A program made the translations under genes and the position numbers. Source: Rhipicephalus microplus (lineage: Eukaryota > Arthropoda > Arachnida > Ixodida > Ixodidae). From it: DNA of 64,000 bases. The stretch covers positions 204,188,192 to 204,252,191 of the forward strand of contig NC_134710.1 in assembly GCF_043290135.1 (NCBI RefSeq), given 5' to 3'. Under the pieces are notes generated by a model. That model worked only from the letters and a program-made list of their open reading frames with translations, had not been told where the DNA came from and did not search any database. Shown here piece by piece: positions 45,360 to 55,986 of the stretch (its first letter is position 1; each line of letters starts with the position of its first letter).

Positions 45360-45465
45360 CCGTGGGCACACATCATGCTGAAGGCTGTGTGCGCTGGCGT
45401 CTGCGATGACTGTCATTCATCTCTTTCGTCAGAGCAGCTTCAGAAGGACTGTGCGAGATATGAAG
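45360..45465 (+). CDS. Candidate internal exon with CXXCH motif (duplicate A)
   Basis: Preceded by a pyrimidine-rich stretch and acceptor (ACTTATTTTGCAG) and followed by a donor (GAAG|GTAAAG). The 106-bp exon is open in the frame starting at its first base: PWAHIMLKAVCAGVCDDCHS, then SLSSEQLQKDCARYE. The second copy 495 bp downstream keeps the same frame and residues CAGVC, CH, SL and SE. Conservation at protein level between the two copies is the main sign that this is coding. CDDCH is of the CXXCH form, but I do not claim haem binding. It begins in phase 0 and ends in phase 1. No family recognised. Confidence 0.5.
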
Positions 45466-45557
45466 GTAAAGTTGCTTGTGTGTCATCTTTTACACGCATG
45501 TTTTTATACTAACTTGTGCGTACTTTTCATATGAATGCATCTTCATCTTCTCTCACG

Positions 45558-45800
45558 CCCCACCGCGGTGATCTAGTGGCTAAGGCACTCGGCTGCTGAC
45601 CCGCAGGTCACGGGATGGAATCCCGGCTGCGGTGGCTGGATTTCCGATGTAGGCGGAAATGTTGTAGGCCCGTGTGCTTAGATTTGTGTGCACGTTAAAG
45701 ACCTCCAGGTGGTCGAAATTTCCGGAGCCCTTCCTTATGGCGTCTCTCATAATCATATAGGGGTTTTAGTACTTTATACCCTACACATCTGTCATCATCA
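45558..45800 (+). mobile_element. Ruka-type SINE between the duplicated exons
   Basis: Head CCCCACCGCGGTGATCTAG, B box GGGATGGAATCCC, body GTTAAAGACCTCCAGGTGG, then a changed end (GGGGTTTTAGTACTTTATAC). The flanks TCTTCTCTCAC and TCTTCTTCTGTCA may be a decayed target duplication. It lies in what would be the intron between the exon pair. Confidence 0.88.
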
Positions 45801-45854
45801 ATCTTCTTCTGTCATGTGTACCTAACTATTTTTACAAACTTATTGTACGTACAG

Positions 45855-46060
45855 CCATGGGAATACAACAGGCAGAAGGCTGCGTGCGCTGGTGTCTGCA
45901 GTGCCTGTCATCTATCGCTTCCGTCAGAGGAGCTCCACAAGGAGTGAACAAGATGTGACAACGAGACTGGACTTGTACACTTCCCCACGAATTCACTTAA
46001 AAGAATGGAGAAACTTCTTGTGTATGTAAAAAAAATAAAGATGTTGGTGTATCACTTTTG
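45855..46060 (+). CDS. Candidate terminal exon with CXXCH motif (duplicate B)
   Basis: Follows an acceptor (GTACGTACAG). In the frame of its first base it reads PWEYNRQKAACAGVCSACHL, then SLPSEELHKE and TGA at 45945-45947 (coding part 45855-45947). A poly(A) signal AATAAA sits at 46034-46039, followed by GTTGGTGT and TTTGTCTTTCGTTGTTG, a GT-rich downstream element. Because A and B begin in the same phase but A ends in another, direct A-to-B splicing would give a different frame (reading MGIQQAEGCVRWC). B is therefore better read as an alternative last exon to A. Confidence 0.5.
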
Positions 46061-46099
46061 TCTTTCGTTGTTGCCGTGACTGCGAAAGCAGTTACACAT

Positions 46100-46749
46100 A
46101 GGTGGCGAACTACTTTTTTTTGTGTGCTCTTTTCTGCGCTATTTGTCGCTCACTGAGCCAAAAAACAGGCGAAAAAAGTTTTAGGCCCGACGAAAAATAA
46201 ATCAAAAACAATGTTTCAGCTGTGGATAAACAGTTCATCTGATTGGGGTGTTTGAGCAGATTAACCATTCGTCCGGCGAGGTGCAACTACAAGAAGTAAC
46301 GGTTGCGCGGTAAGGTTTAAATGTGGGGATTCACAGTTGCCCTATAAGGGGAAATGGGAGGACCAAATGTTAGTGCTTTGAGGTGAATTGTGGGACTAAC
46401 GGTTACTCACTAAGGTATAAATGTAAGGACTAAATGTATGTCCCTTGAGCTCGTCTGTGGGGACAAGCTGTTAGGCTCGGTGCCGTTAGTCCTTAAAAGA
46501 ATGAATGGTTGTGGCAGCCCCATTAGTCGCCAAAAGGACGGACAACCCATTCTTTTAACACCCTTTTGCCTTAGAGTGTGTCAGACGGCGCGGTGAGTAG
46601 CGCTGCCAGCTGTGCGGGCAGTAAGGCAATGATTTAGCTCATGGTGTTCCACCCGCCACAGCATAACCGTGAGAATACGACCATTGGGGCTCTCGATAGA
46701 TGCAAAGAATTGATCTCTGAAGTTGTTCATCCATTGATGTTCTTTAAAA
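46100..46749. repeat. Dispersed or degenerate tandem repeat with GTTAGTCC motifs
   Basis: From about 46310 to 46500 several degenerate units carry forms of AAATGTNNGGACTAA and GTTAGTCC. A partial inverted pair lies at AAAAGAATGAATGGTTGT (46495) and ACAACCCATTCTTTTAA (46543). No coding content recognised. Confidence 0.4.
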
Positions 46750-47099
46750 AAACATGAAGGACTTCTATCCCGTCCAACGGATAAATAACACCTTGAACCG
46801 GGCTGTGCAAGGCAAACAAATTCTCGTCAATGGATAGCAAGATGGGCTACTAGCAGAATAAATTCGACGGCAGGGATTGACAGAAAACTACCTCCATCAT
46901 GCCAGGTGGCTCGCTCATATGCAGTCCGTCAAGCTGTCCAGGCTTAGTTCAGCACCTAATGGACATAGTGTGTACAAAGTAATGCACAAAGTATTGCCAG
47001 GCCTTATGTTTCCACTACTATGATGACATCGTCGTTCTTGCAGGTAATTCGGAAGAATACCACTTGAGACAGTGCTACATGCCATTTAGACCCGTATTG

Positions 47100-47330
47100 T
47101 CCCACCGCGTAGGCGTAGCGATTATAGGGTCCTCGGCTGACGACCCACAGGTCATGGGTTACATCCCGGCTGCAGTGGTTGCATTTCGATGCAGGCGAAA
47201 TGGTAAGACCCGTGTACAGTGCAAAGTCAGTGCACATTGAAGATCCCTAGATTGTCGAAATTTCTGAAGCCATCTACTACAGCGTCCTTGATAACCATGT
47301 CATAGTCTTGGGACTTAAAACCCCACATAT
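47100..47330 (+). mobile_element. Old Ruka-related SINE
   Basis: CCCACCGCGTAGGCGTAGCG, CAGGTCATGGGTTACATCCC (B-box region), GTGCACATTGAAGATCCC, TTGTCGAAATTTCTGAAGCC and GGGACTTAAAACCCCACAT; all sections are present with many changes. It sits inside the Gypsy RT remnant. Confidence 0.75.
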
Positions 47331-47386
47331 TATAAGTATTGTTATTTTTATTATAATACCGGTATTAACAACTCAACCTTATATTG

Positions 47387-47610
47387 TCCGCATGGTGGTG
47401 TAGTGATTACGGTGCTCGGTGCTGACCCGAAAGTCGCCTGTACAATACTGACCATGGCGGTCGCATTCGATGAATGCGAAATGGTAGAGGCCCTTGTACT
47501 GGGCGATGTCAGGTCACGTTAAGGAACACCACATAATCGAAATTTCCAGAGACCTTCACTACGACGTTTCTCAGAATCATATTGTGGTTTTGGGACGTTA
47601 AACTCCCGAG
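47387..47610 (+). mobile_element. Old Ruka-related SINE, variant body
   Basis: TCCGCATGGTGGTGTAGTG, a decayed B box, GCGATGTCAGGTCACGTTAA, ATCGAAATTTCCAGAGACC and GGTTTTGGGACGTTAAAC. The phrase GCGATGTCAG differs from the main copies and may mark an older subfamily. Confidence 0.75.
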
Positions 47611-48408
47611 AATATTCTCCTTAGAATTAAAAACCGGTTCAAAAAAAAAAACTCGGATGGCGCAAAATCAATACGGGACACTGCCACCGTCCATGTACTT
47701 CATTGCGCTACTGTTCGAAATTGTGCAATACCAACTAGCCAATTTTTTATTTCAAACTGATTTTTATCTCCTGTTTTCGTTATATATCTCGAGCCCTTGC
47801 TCACTTTTATAAAGAAAGTAGGCCGATATTAACAAACCAAACTTGTAGATACTTCTTACGTTGTAACCGTTTTCGTGTCCTTATATCGCTCTTAGGGCGT
47901 ACAGAAATTTAAGGATAACGTATTCTATGGATAAGTGCAGCTCATGATTACGTGCCCAAGAAATTGGGCGTCATTGCCAAACCAAACAAAAAAGCCACTT
48001 CGCGTTCGAAAAGCTACTCTTTCTTGGACACGTTATCATCCGCTCGGGAGTTCTTCCAGATTCTCAGGGGACCGAAGTAATTGCAAGTTCTAACTCCGCC
48101 GACAGAAAGGCAGTGTGTAGTTATGCACCTAGAACCCAAAATATTATAAATAACTTTCGCTCATCGCATATGTACACGGACAGTTATAAGTGGACTTGTG
48201 CAACAATGTAAATTAGAAAATTCAGCGGGAAGCGTTCTCAATTTCCTGGACGCCATGACATAAATGTTGTTTCTCCTTTGCGCACTATAGGATCTGTGAA
48301 TGCCGCATAAAGTGCAACGAATATTCCTGAATTTTTCAGCGTTGCGTGCTGTGCGCCCAGCGATCATTTGAATGATACGACACGTGACTTTTGCACAGGT
48401 AACGCCGT

Positions 48409-48715
48409 GTGCATGAAACTGGCTTCCTGCTTGATACGCGCACCGCGGAACCCTCAGAGAGCTGTCCCGCCCCCCGACAGCTCTGGAAGAGGAGGGCTGA
48501 TTGTGCGCTGCAATCCTGCGGCGGTGGCAGTGGCGGCGCGCAGCCTCAGCGGGCCCGAGCCAGACGGCGCTCGGAGTGCGACTCGCTGCCGGCGCCCCTC
48601 CTCTCGCGGCTCGAACGCCAAGCGCTCTCAGTGGCGCCGCGGCCATCGGAAGTGACGAGCGCGTGGTCACCGACTCCTCCGGATCGCGGCTTCGTCGAGA
48701 TCGCCTCCTCCGAAC
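48409..48715 (+). other. GC-rich island with candidate coding exon ending at a splice donor
   Basis: A frame from ATG 48409 stays open to a donor at 48716 (CTCCGAAC|GTAAGC). Its last part reads SECDSLPAPLLSRLERQALS and SEVTSAWSPTPPDRGFVEI, not low complexity. The region is strongly CG-rich, as expected of an arthropod promoter or first exon. No family recognised; the minus-strand frame 48161-48841 is probably its shadow. A GC-rich stretch holds long frames by chance, so support is limited. Confidence 0.35.
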
Positions 48716-48720
48716 GTAAG

Positions 48721-50123
48721 CACGTCTCTCCTCTTTTTTGCCGGCTCCCGAGTGAGCGGCACCCGGTGGGACGCACTGCACGGGACGCCCGGCGTCCCGC
48801 GGCATGCTTGCCGCCACACTTGCTGACTCGGGACCTTTCACTATTGTGGCCTGTTCATACTATGCGAAATCGTTTCGGAACTGTCTTATGTCATTACGCG
48901 GGCACGCGTGACGCCGCTAGCCTTCACCAATCACGACAGTTTTTGTGCGTGAACGGAGCAAGGGTTAGGGGTGAGTGGGTAGAGCTTCCTAGTTGTTGCC
49001 ATCAATGTGATAGTAATTGTAATCGTAAATTATGTTCAAACTAACGTGATAAATTTAGGGCGGCTCGTTTAATTTTGATAAAGTTTGTAGTCAGTACAAT
49101 TTATAAAACTTTGAGCATGAATTTTGCTACTGGGCTCTGGTTCTGAGATACAGTTTCACCAAGTGTACACAAACTTTTGCAACAGCATATTTTTCTGCAG
49201 AAAATGAAATGTAAGTTTATTGAAAATTTGATTGTGCCTCACGTGGGGTACACATAAGCGTCGTGGGAGCGCCGCACAGATGAATTAGCATAGTCCAGAC
49301 GGCGGTGCTATGATGCCACTCCATATTGAGCCCCATACCTTTCGATTTTCGATACCTTTCGAACGAAGGCCAGCCTATCTTGTGCATATACAAAGAACTG
49401 TATGCGTCTGCCACAGTAAATTGTAAACAGACAACTGATACAATTTATAATCATGTAAGCATGATTAAAGTCAAATCAAATTTCATTATTTCATAATAAG
49501 ATGTACGAAAATAAAGAATATACAGAAGGATGGTTCTCGCCTCAGTATTCATACTTAGTTAGAAGGATCATCAAAGTTCATTACAATTTTCGAAAACAAG
49601 GATCTAGGCACTCGGACCATGCAAGTTACTGAAAAAGTGCTCATAATTATGTCCGTACTTGTGAGCAATCTAGCGCCTGTAATCAAGCCGCTTTAGTAGT
49701 GTCTCATAAATCTGTGATTTCAAACTTGTGCATGTGGTTGCAATGTTACGCGGCGACTGATAAGCACTTTCAATACCGCTAATCAACATGAAAATCGACA
49801 TGAAGATCGAGAAAGGGTTGCAATATTCTTTGTGGAAATGTAGTACCGGTATAGCAGATTTTTCGAAGCACGTGCAGTGAAAAATCCGGAAACATTGCTC
49901 GATATTTCTGTGCTTTGAAGAACTGGATACTGAATTGCAACCTTTCTAGAATAGTATATGAAATTTCGCGAACTCAAGCAGGACGCTAGTCTTAAATCAA
50001 TTTCGGCATTAGTTAAACGAGAACGCTGCACTCTGACAAAAAAGAGACACAAAAACTCGCCAGCGTCTTAGGATTCCTTGCCACAATTATTTTCTCTTTG
50101 ATCGAGTGATAGTTCTTGCAAAA
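48721..50123. other. No recognised gene
   Basis: AT-rich, short frames only; nothing with motifs. Confidence 0.5.
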
Positions 50124-50140
50124 CATGCAATAGACGGAAC

Positions 50141-50375
50141 GCCCCGCCACGGTGGTCTAGTGGCTAAGGTACTCGGCTGCTGACCCGCAGGTCGCGGGAT
50201 CAAATCCCGGCTGTGGCGGCTGCATTTCCGATGGAGGCGAGAATGTTGTAGGCCCGTGTACTCAGATTTGGGTGCACGTTAAAGAACCCCAGGTGGTCCA
50301 AATTTCCGGAGCCCTCCACTACGGCGTCTCTCAGAATCATATGGTGGTTTTGGGACGTTAAACCCCACAAATCAT
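50141..50375 (+). mobile_element. Ruka-type SINE, full copy
   Basis: Close to consensus from CCCCGCCACGGTGGTCTAG through GTTAAAGAACCCCAGGTGGT to GGGACGTTAAACCCCACA and a short AATCAT tail. The 17-bp flanks CATGCAATAGACGGAAC (50124-50140) and CATGCAATAGTAGGAGC (50376-50392) match at 14 positions, a decaying target duplication. Confidence 0.93.
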
Positions 50376-50392
50376 CATGCAATAGTAGGAGC

Positions 50393-50620
50393 ACAATAAT
50401 TCTATATAGCGCGGTGTCGTCACTTCCTCTGTTCTTGTCTATATTTTTGCGCTGTTTTTACTTCCCAAGTATGAACCACCAACTAGCCCAACTTTCACTA
50501 TTATTACAATTCTTTATAGAAATACATGCGATTATTCAATAAACGCTGCTGAAAGTTCCGCGCTCGTCTTTGTCGTTTGTGCTCCATCTATTGCGTGTGT
50601 TTTGCCTGTAGTGCAACAGA
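50393..50620 (+). repeat. Penelope-like 3' end sequence, non-coding
   Basis: Phrases TTCTTGTCTATATTTTTGCG and CAATAAACGCTGCTGAAAGT with CGCGCTCGTCTTTGTCG resemble the non-coding 3' ends of the Penelope-like copies at 41410 and 28700. No endonuclease frame accompanies them. The assignment rests on resemblance only. Confidence 0.4.
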
Positions 50621-53125
50621 ATAAGTCGGAGGTCCATACGTACTGTAATTTGTAGATGCTGGGAAATTTATTCAACATAATCAAAGTTAGCACAAGGCAA
50701 TCGCTCAAGACGTAGATAAGAGAAAAGTGGTACCACAAAACTAAAAGTTTAAAATATAGGATTATGACCCAAAATTATACAACGGGGTCAGTGAGGGCGC
50801 CACGCGCCTTCACATTCAGGGGTGACCAAAATTCAGGGGTGATAGAATCTTCACCTCACTTGAAAAACTTGCTTGATGAATGATGGTGTCGCAACAATAA
50901 TTTGCAGTTTTAGGACCGTTTCTCCGAGCCATGCAAGATTTCCAACAGAAGGGAAGTCACCCTCTATTCGGGCAATAGCGACAGCGTGCGGTAAAATTGC
51001 AAAGCCGATTCAATGATATCCCGCTACTTCATATAGAGCTCATACAGGGGCAAAACGGTAGGGTAGTAAAATACCGAACTGGAAGATAGTCAGCTGAGCG
51101 ATGGCCTCCCTGAGCAACAGAAAAGACCACTAGAACACGAAAGACTGTCCCTCACTGGCATTGAGCTGTTAACCTAGTCAAGCTTGGTATACGCGCAACG
51201 CCCAATTTTCAAATCAGTTAAGTTGAGTGCTTTGGCGTGTGCAAATGCATCAAGTGTCACGGGCAGAGTTCAGTGTACGTCATTGCAATGCCATTCGTAA
51301 ATGATGTAGAACACTTTTAGGTTCCTCTGAGTCGCTTTTTTGTTGTTGTTTGTCTTTGCGCACGCGCTATGAAACTATATATTTTATTTCTGAGGTGTTC
51401 TGCAAGTTGGCAGTATTACTGAAATTTTATGTCAGCACGGTTTCCATTATATACGCGGGACGTTGTATTTACATACCATAACACCGATTACCTTTCGCCA
51501 TAATCTGTGGTATTGCCATTATGGCATGGTCGTTGTGGCGAACGTGCAACGCAATCAAAATGCTTCCGAAATTACAGCTTGTTGTTCGGAGTCATCGTAT
51601 TCTGGTTAACTGCGAATAGGATAAAGTATAAAAATGCGAATAAGAGTTGAAAAGTTTTTTTTTATTATCCTCTATTGGCGTCAGATGTGTAACTACGGGG
51701 GTTTTATTTCCTGACCATCAAGCACATGTGGAATGCGTATTCTTTTTTTACTTATTTCAGTGTCTTCATCCATATATGCACCTTCATTGCTTCATAGGAT
51801 TTAACTCCATGCCTGAGAGAGGCTTCGTAGCGTGTGGGTCTATATTTACTTTAATCACCTGTGTACGTTAGGATGTCTCAAAGCACAGTATTCTATGATA
51901 AATGCTATAGTGGTAGGCGTCGCGACCACTTCGCTACCTATACTCGATTCGCGGTTGGGCTGTGCCATTAGCACAATGTGCTGCACTCTAAGAAAAAAAA
52001 ATGAGTAAACTGGGAGTAGTTCTGCTACGCAACAACAATCATCATCTTACTTACTCGCATTTCCTTTCTTGATAACTCGACGCGGGCCACTTTCCTGCCT
52101 GGAAAGCTAAGTTACATCTATAACGCATGCGCTGTTCACGACTGCGAACTATTAGAAACGTGGTGATAGCGCGGGGAAAATACTCGAAATATATAGATGA
52201 AGATAATTGTTGTGGAGCAGAAACACTCCCCAAATACTCATTTTTTAGATTGTAGTGATTGTGATAAAGCAGATCAAGAGAGATTGAAAGAAATTCAAAT
52301 GAGCAAAAGGCAAGGGTATTAACTAGAATTAGCAATAAGGGCATTTTACTCATGCCGGCCTAATCGAGTCAGTTGCAACAACAAGAACACTAAAACCCAG
52401 GTATCAGGACTAGCTAACCGCATTATTTTCCAGTAGGTTTACGAAAAATCGACGCCTCGATTTCAGGTGCTTTGTATAAGGAAGGGTACATCTGATCAGG
52501 ACAAGTTCTTCAAATGTCGTTTTCATAGAGCTGCATATAAGCCGGGGCGGCAAGAAATGAAAGAAGATGGATTTTAATGGCAAATTTTTTTGTTAGACCA
52601 AACATAAACTAACAGACAATCAAGCCAAGAAAAGTATTCGCCTGTTCAAAGTTCAGATAGAAGCTACAAGCGTTGCCCTCACTTTCAGTCACTTAATTTT
52701 TTATTTTCTAACAACGAAGCATACAAGTGATGTGTGTTACTTCTTCTCATCTCGTTCGTGCGCTCTTTCCCCTTTGTAAAAGACATGATAAGGTTGTCTC
52801 AGATAAAGAAATGTTTCTTTTTACAATTTCGGACAAGATAAGGGTGTGTATATATAAAATTCAGAGAAATTTATATTAATCTTTTGTATAGCTTATAAAA
52901 ATTTTTATTTGATATTTTGACATAATATACTGAGAAAAACGTCGAAAGGATGCGGGCTTTTCACCGAGGCTGTTCTTCTCTGCCACTGCCCGTATGCTGT
53001 GTCAGGGGACACAAACTGCAAGCCATCGAGGACGCGTGTTCTACACAGCGATAAGGTCAATAGGAGATGTTATTTGTAAAAAGTTTGATATCTCAGAAGA
53101 AATTGCAGTCAGTGAAAATAAAACT
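50621..53125. other. No recognised gene
   Basis: Long AT-rich stretch without recognisable domains. Frames at 51647-51871 and 52051-52353 are hydrophobic or lysine-poor and lack motifs. Confidence 0.5.
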
Positions 53126-53195
53126 GCCTCCCGCAGGGACCGAACCTGAAACTTTTAAAGAACTTGTCCGATGCTAGAGATAAACCGATAAAGTG
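53126..53195 (-). mobile_element. tRNA-derived SINE head, minus copy
   Basis: On the minus strand: CTAGCATCGGACAAGTTC followed by B box AGGTTCGGTCCCTGCGGGAGG. Related to the plus copy that begins 17 bp away. Confidence 0.55.
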
Positions 53196-53211
53196 GACGA
53201 GGTGGATGACA

Positions 53212-53290
53212 GCCTCCGTAGCTCAATTGCTAGAGCAATGGACGCGTTATTTGAATGTCACAGGTTCGGTTCCTGCAGGCGGCCATTTCC
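53212..53290 (+). mobile_element. tRNA-derived SINE head, plus copy
   Basis: GCCTCCGTAGCTCAATTGCT starts a tRNA-like head with A box TAGCTCAATTGCTAGAGCA and B box AGGTTCGGTTCCTGC. The acceptor stem is imperfect (positions 4 and 7 mismatched) and the anticodon arm does not fold, so it is not a working tRNA gene. Confidence 0.6.
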
Positions 53291-53756
53291 CTTTTTATCC
53301 ACTTCATTGTCTTTCCATGTATAGCACAGTTTTCACAAGCAACGTCCTTTATATACTTTTCTTGGTTTAATTCTGTTAGTTCTAATGAATGATCGGCTAC
53401 GACAAATTAAAAGGAGGGTGAAGGAACTTTATTCGTAGAAACCAGCACGCTCAAGTGGCAGGGCCTTTGGCTTCCTTGAGGAGACGTCAAGAGCTTCGCT
53501 GGATGTGAAGAAAGAATATGGATTGACCCCCAGTGTAATGTAGTATCGTGATTTCTAACAGATTTAACCCCACCGCGTTTGATACGAACGTACACTATCG
53601 CGAGAGGTGCGACTATCACGCGCGGCAACACGAACGCAGGCATGAGCGCCATGCCGCCAAGTCATTCGTAAACCTCCGGTGACGTGTTAACCTCTGAGAT
53701 CTCACGCACCAAATTTAAAGCCACTTATGCACATCCGTGTGTTTTTTGCCTTACTT

Positions 53757-53787
53757 AAAAAGCCACCTAGATTACAGGTGGCTTTTT
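53757..53787. repeat. Perfect 12-bp stem hairpin flanked by A and T runs
   Basis: AAAAAGCCACCT (53757-53768), a 7-nt loop, then AGGTGGCTTTTT (53776-53787). It looks like a bacterial intrinsic terminator, but nothing else here is bacterial. It may be a miniature element or chance. Confidence 0.85.
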
Positions 53788-54299
53788 TATTTATACGTAT
53801 TTTTTTACGTGCCAACGCGTGGTGCTGTCCTTGTACTGTATTTACAAGGGCCTGTCGCAACGATGCCAGCCAAGCGATGTTCCCATGCATCAGACATCCT
53901 ATGAAAAATGCACGAGGAACCAAACTGGAAGCGGATGGTGCTGGCGGAAGAGCCATGCCTCACACTGTCGACATGCACGATCGTGTGGAATGCGAGCACT
54001 TGACAACACTTCGATTGTGCGGCAACGGCCGTAAATCTCCCAAAAGATGTCCCCAACACCAGCGTAGTCAGAAAGTAATCAAATCTAGGGACAGGGGCTC
54101 TGAAATGTTTCAGGACTTTATCTTTAGCGCACAAAGTGTTTCATAAATGACTTTCGCCGTAGTACTCTCTTGTGGTGTGAAAAAGCCTGCTAAAATTTGG
54201 AAGCTCACAACACACGCGCGCATGGGCCCTATATTGACGAGTGTAAGTATGATCATTGACGTCTAAAAACTTCACTAGATATCATTCTCGGCTGTTTGT

Positions 54300-54800
54300 G
54301 CCGTTGACGTGGCACTGAGAAACAAAAAAATGAAAACGTTTTTATGGGTGAAGCTCCTGAAGGCTGAGTGTGTCAACCCCTTCTGTATATGTAATAGTAC
54401 GTTGCCACCGGTGGTAGATACCCGCTCTAGAGCGGGTATGTGCCACAGGGGATGCGAGATGGCAGATGGCGGTACTTGGAGTGTTCACTAGATGGGCGCG
54501 CGGATGGACGGGCTGACAGACAGACTAGCAGACCGACGGACGGATGGATAGACGCGTGGCCTACAGACGTATGGACGCACGAACAGACACAGACAGATGG
54601 ATGGGCGGACTTACGGACGGACGGATGAGCAGACGGACGGGCGCATGGATGGTTGCGTGTATGGACGGAAGAAAGAACGAACGGACGGATGGAAGCACAG
54701 ACGGGCTGACGGACGCTTCACCCCACCCCACTCATCATCATTCACTCCGTGGATATGTTGTGGTTTTTTGTTGCACGCTAATTTTACTATTTTCTGGTTA
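54300..54800 (+). repeat. Interspersed repeat with GGAC/CAGA minisatellite
   Basis: GGTGAAGCTCCTGAAGGC near 54347, a palindrome at 54418-54439, an irregular GGAC / GACA tract at about 54500-54715, and CATTCACTCCGTGGATATG near 54739. It shares its start, tract and end with the copy at 34691-35290. Arg/Asp/Gly-rich frames over the tract are not genes. Confidence 0.6.
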
Positions 54801-55986
54801 TATGAATTTGGAATGACACGATTATTTTCAGTGACACCATGTGATTTGTGTCGCCAAGGCTTCACTGTATCTGATAGGGTGTCATGAGCTTCAAAACGCG
54901 ATATTTGGCAAAATTTCAAGAAGTGTAGTTGTGGGTAACTAACGTTAAATAGAGATACAACCAAAGGTTTAGAATAGGTGTTCGTTAGGCTGCTCTGAGG
55001 TAGGGAGTGAAAATTGTGGATTCTATAATATTCCCAGACCACTAACGTTTGTTCAAATAGCAATGGTTTTTGTGTGAGTACGTAATAGTGAGATATATTG
55101 AAGGAGCGCGATTCAAACCGGTTGAAAAACGCACCAATACTGCAGACTAGTTTAGAGCAGCCAGTGGTCCTAAGTTTTTTACCACTGTTCTTACTTGCAG
55201 TGTTATGAGACCGTAATCAGTTGACAAAAATTAACGGCAATATGGGGCTTTTAGTATGCGTCGTAGCTATAAAATTCAGATCCGAGGTACGTGTGCTGCA
55301 TAAATCTATGCTGGCAGACCAATAAGCTTGACTGTATAAGTTGTTAAATCTTACGTACCAGTGCGATACTAACTTTATGATGCTGCAATAAGCTTTTGAA
55401 GACATCAGGGATTGAAAAAAAGGCAAAGTGCGTGTATTCAAAGTGAATAATTTATTAGCCATTGACATCAGATGTTGTCGAAGTAACTTTGCCAGTTTTC
55501 ATGCACCTCCAAACAGCTATGCAAATTGGGGTTAGAAATAAACAAGAAATAACTTTACACACCGAAAGTATGACACTAAACTCTCTTAAGCCCATATATC
55601 TTCATTTATTTGTTAGTAATTAGGCGTTAATTTATCTGTAACGTTCTCTCCTAGGAGGGTGCTTCATGCTTGGCAGTTTAATGGCTCTCTTATCACTTCT
55701 GGCAAGTTTAGTGCATCTCGGTTCCTAATGTAGTCTTCCCCAAGGACGCGAAAAAAAAGCCCGTGTTAAGAGACTCTTCAATAAATACGCACTCGTATAG
55801 GTTCCTATCTTATAAGATGCTTATTAGAGATGAAATGAGATGCGAGAATATACCTTTATGTCCACAAAAGCCTAACGCTGAAATATTCAAGAAACAAAAC
55901 CATAACAAATAACGGACAAAAGAACATAGCAGACAAAGTGGAAAGAGGTTAACAAGAATCGTAATCTGTTAAAGAACATGAGGAGT
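54801..55986. other. No recognised gene
   Basis: AT-rich, no motif-bearing frame. Confidence 0.5.

Larger units (their letters stand above)
46750..48130 (+). pseudogene. Gypsy-type reverse transcriptase remnant with two SINE insertions
   Basis: Fragments in changing frames read MKDFYPVQRINNTLNR (46754 on), FSSMDSKMGY, DGRDxQKTTSIMPGGS, and YDDIVVLAGNSEEYHL (about 47021-47068), the catalytic region. After two SINE remnants it resumes with FEKLLFLGHVIIRSGVLPDS (about 48007-48066) and ADRKAVCSYAPRT, which in Gypsy pol follows shortly after the YxDD box. Frames are heavily broken. It differs from the 21114 element. Confidence 0.75.

Noticed and set aside
48161..48841. 226-codon minus-strand frame
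   Set aside because: Lies antisense in a GC-rich island where long chance frames are expected; Arg/Ala-rich with no motif.
54500..54720. Arg/Asp/Gly-rich overlapping frames
   Set aside because: Several phases are open at once because of the GGAC/CAGA tract, a mark of simple repeats.
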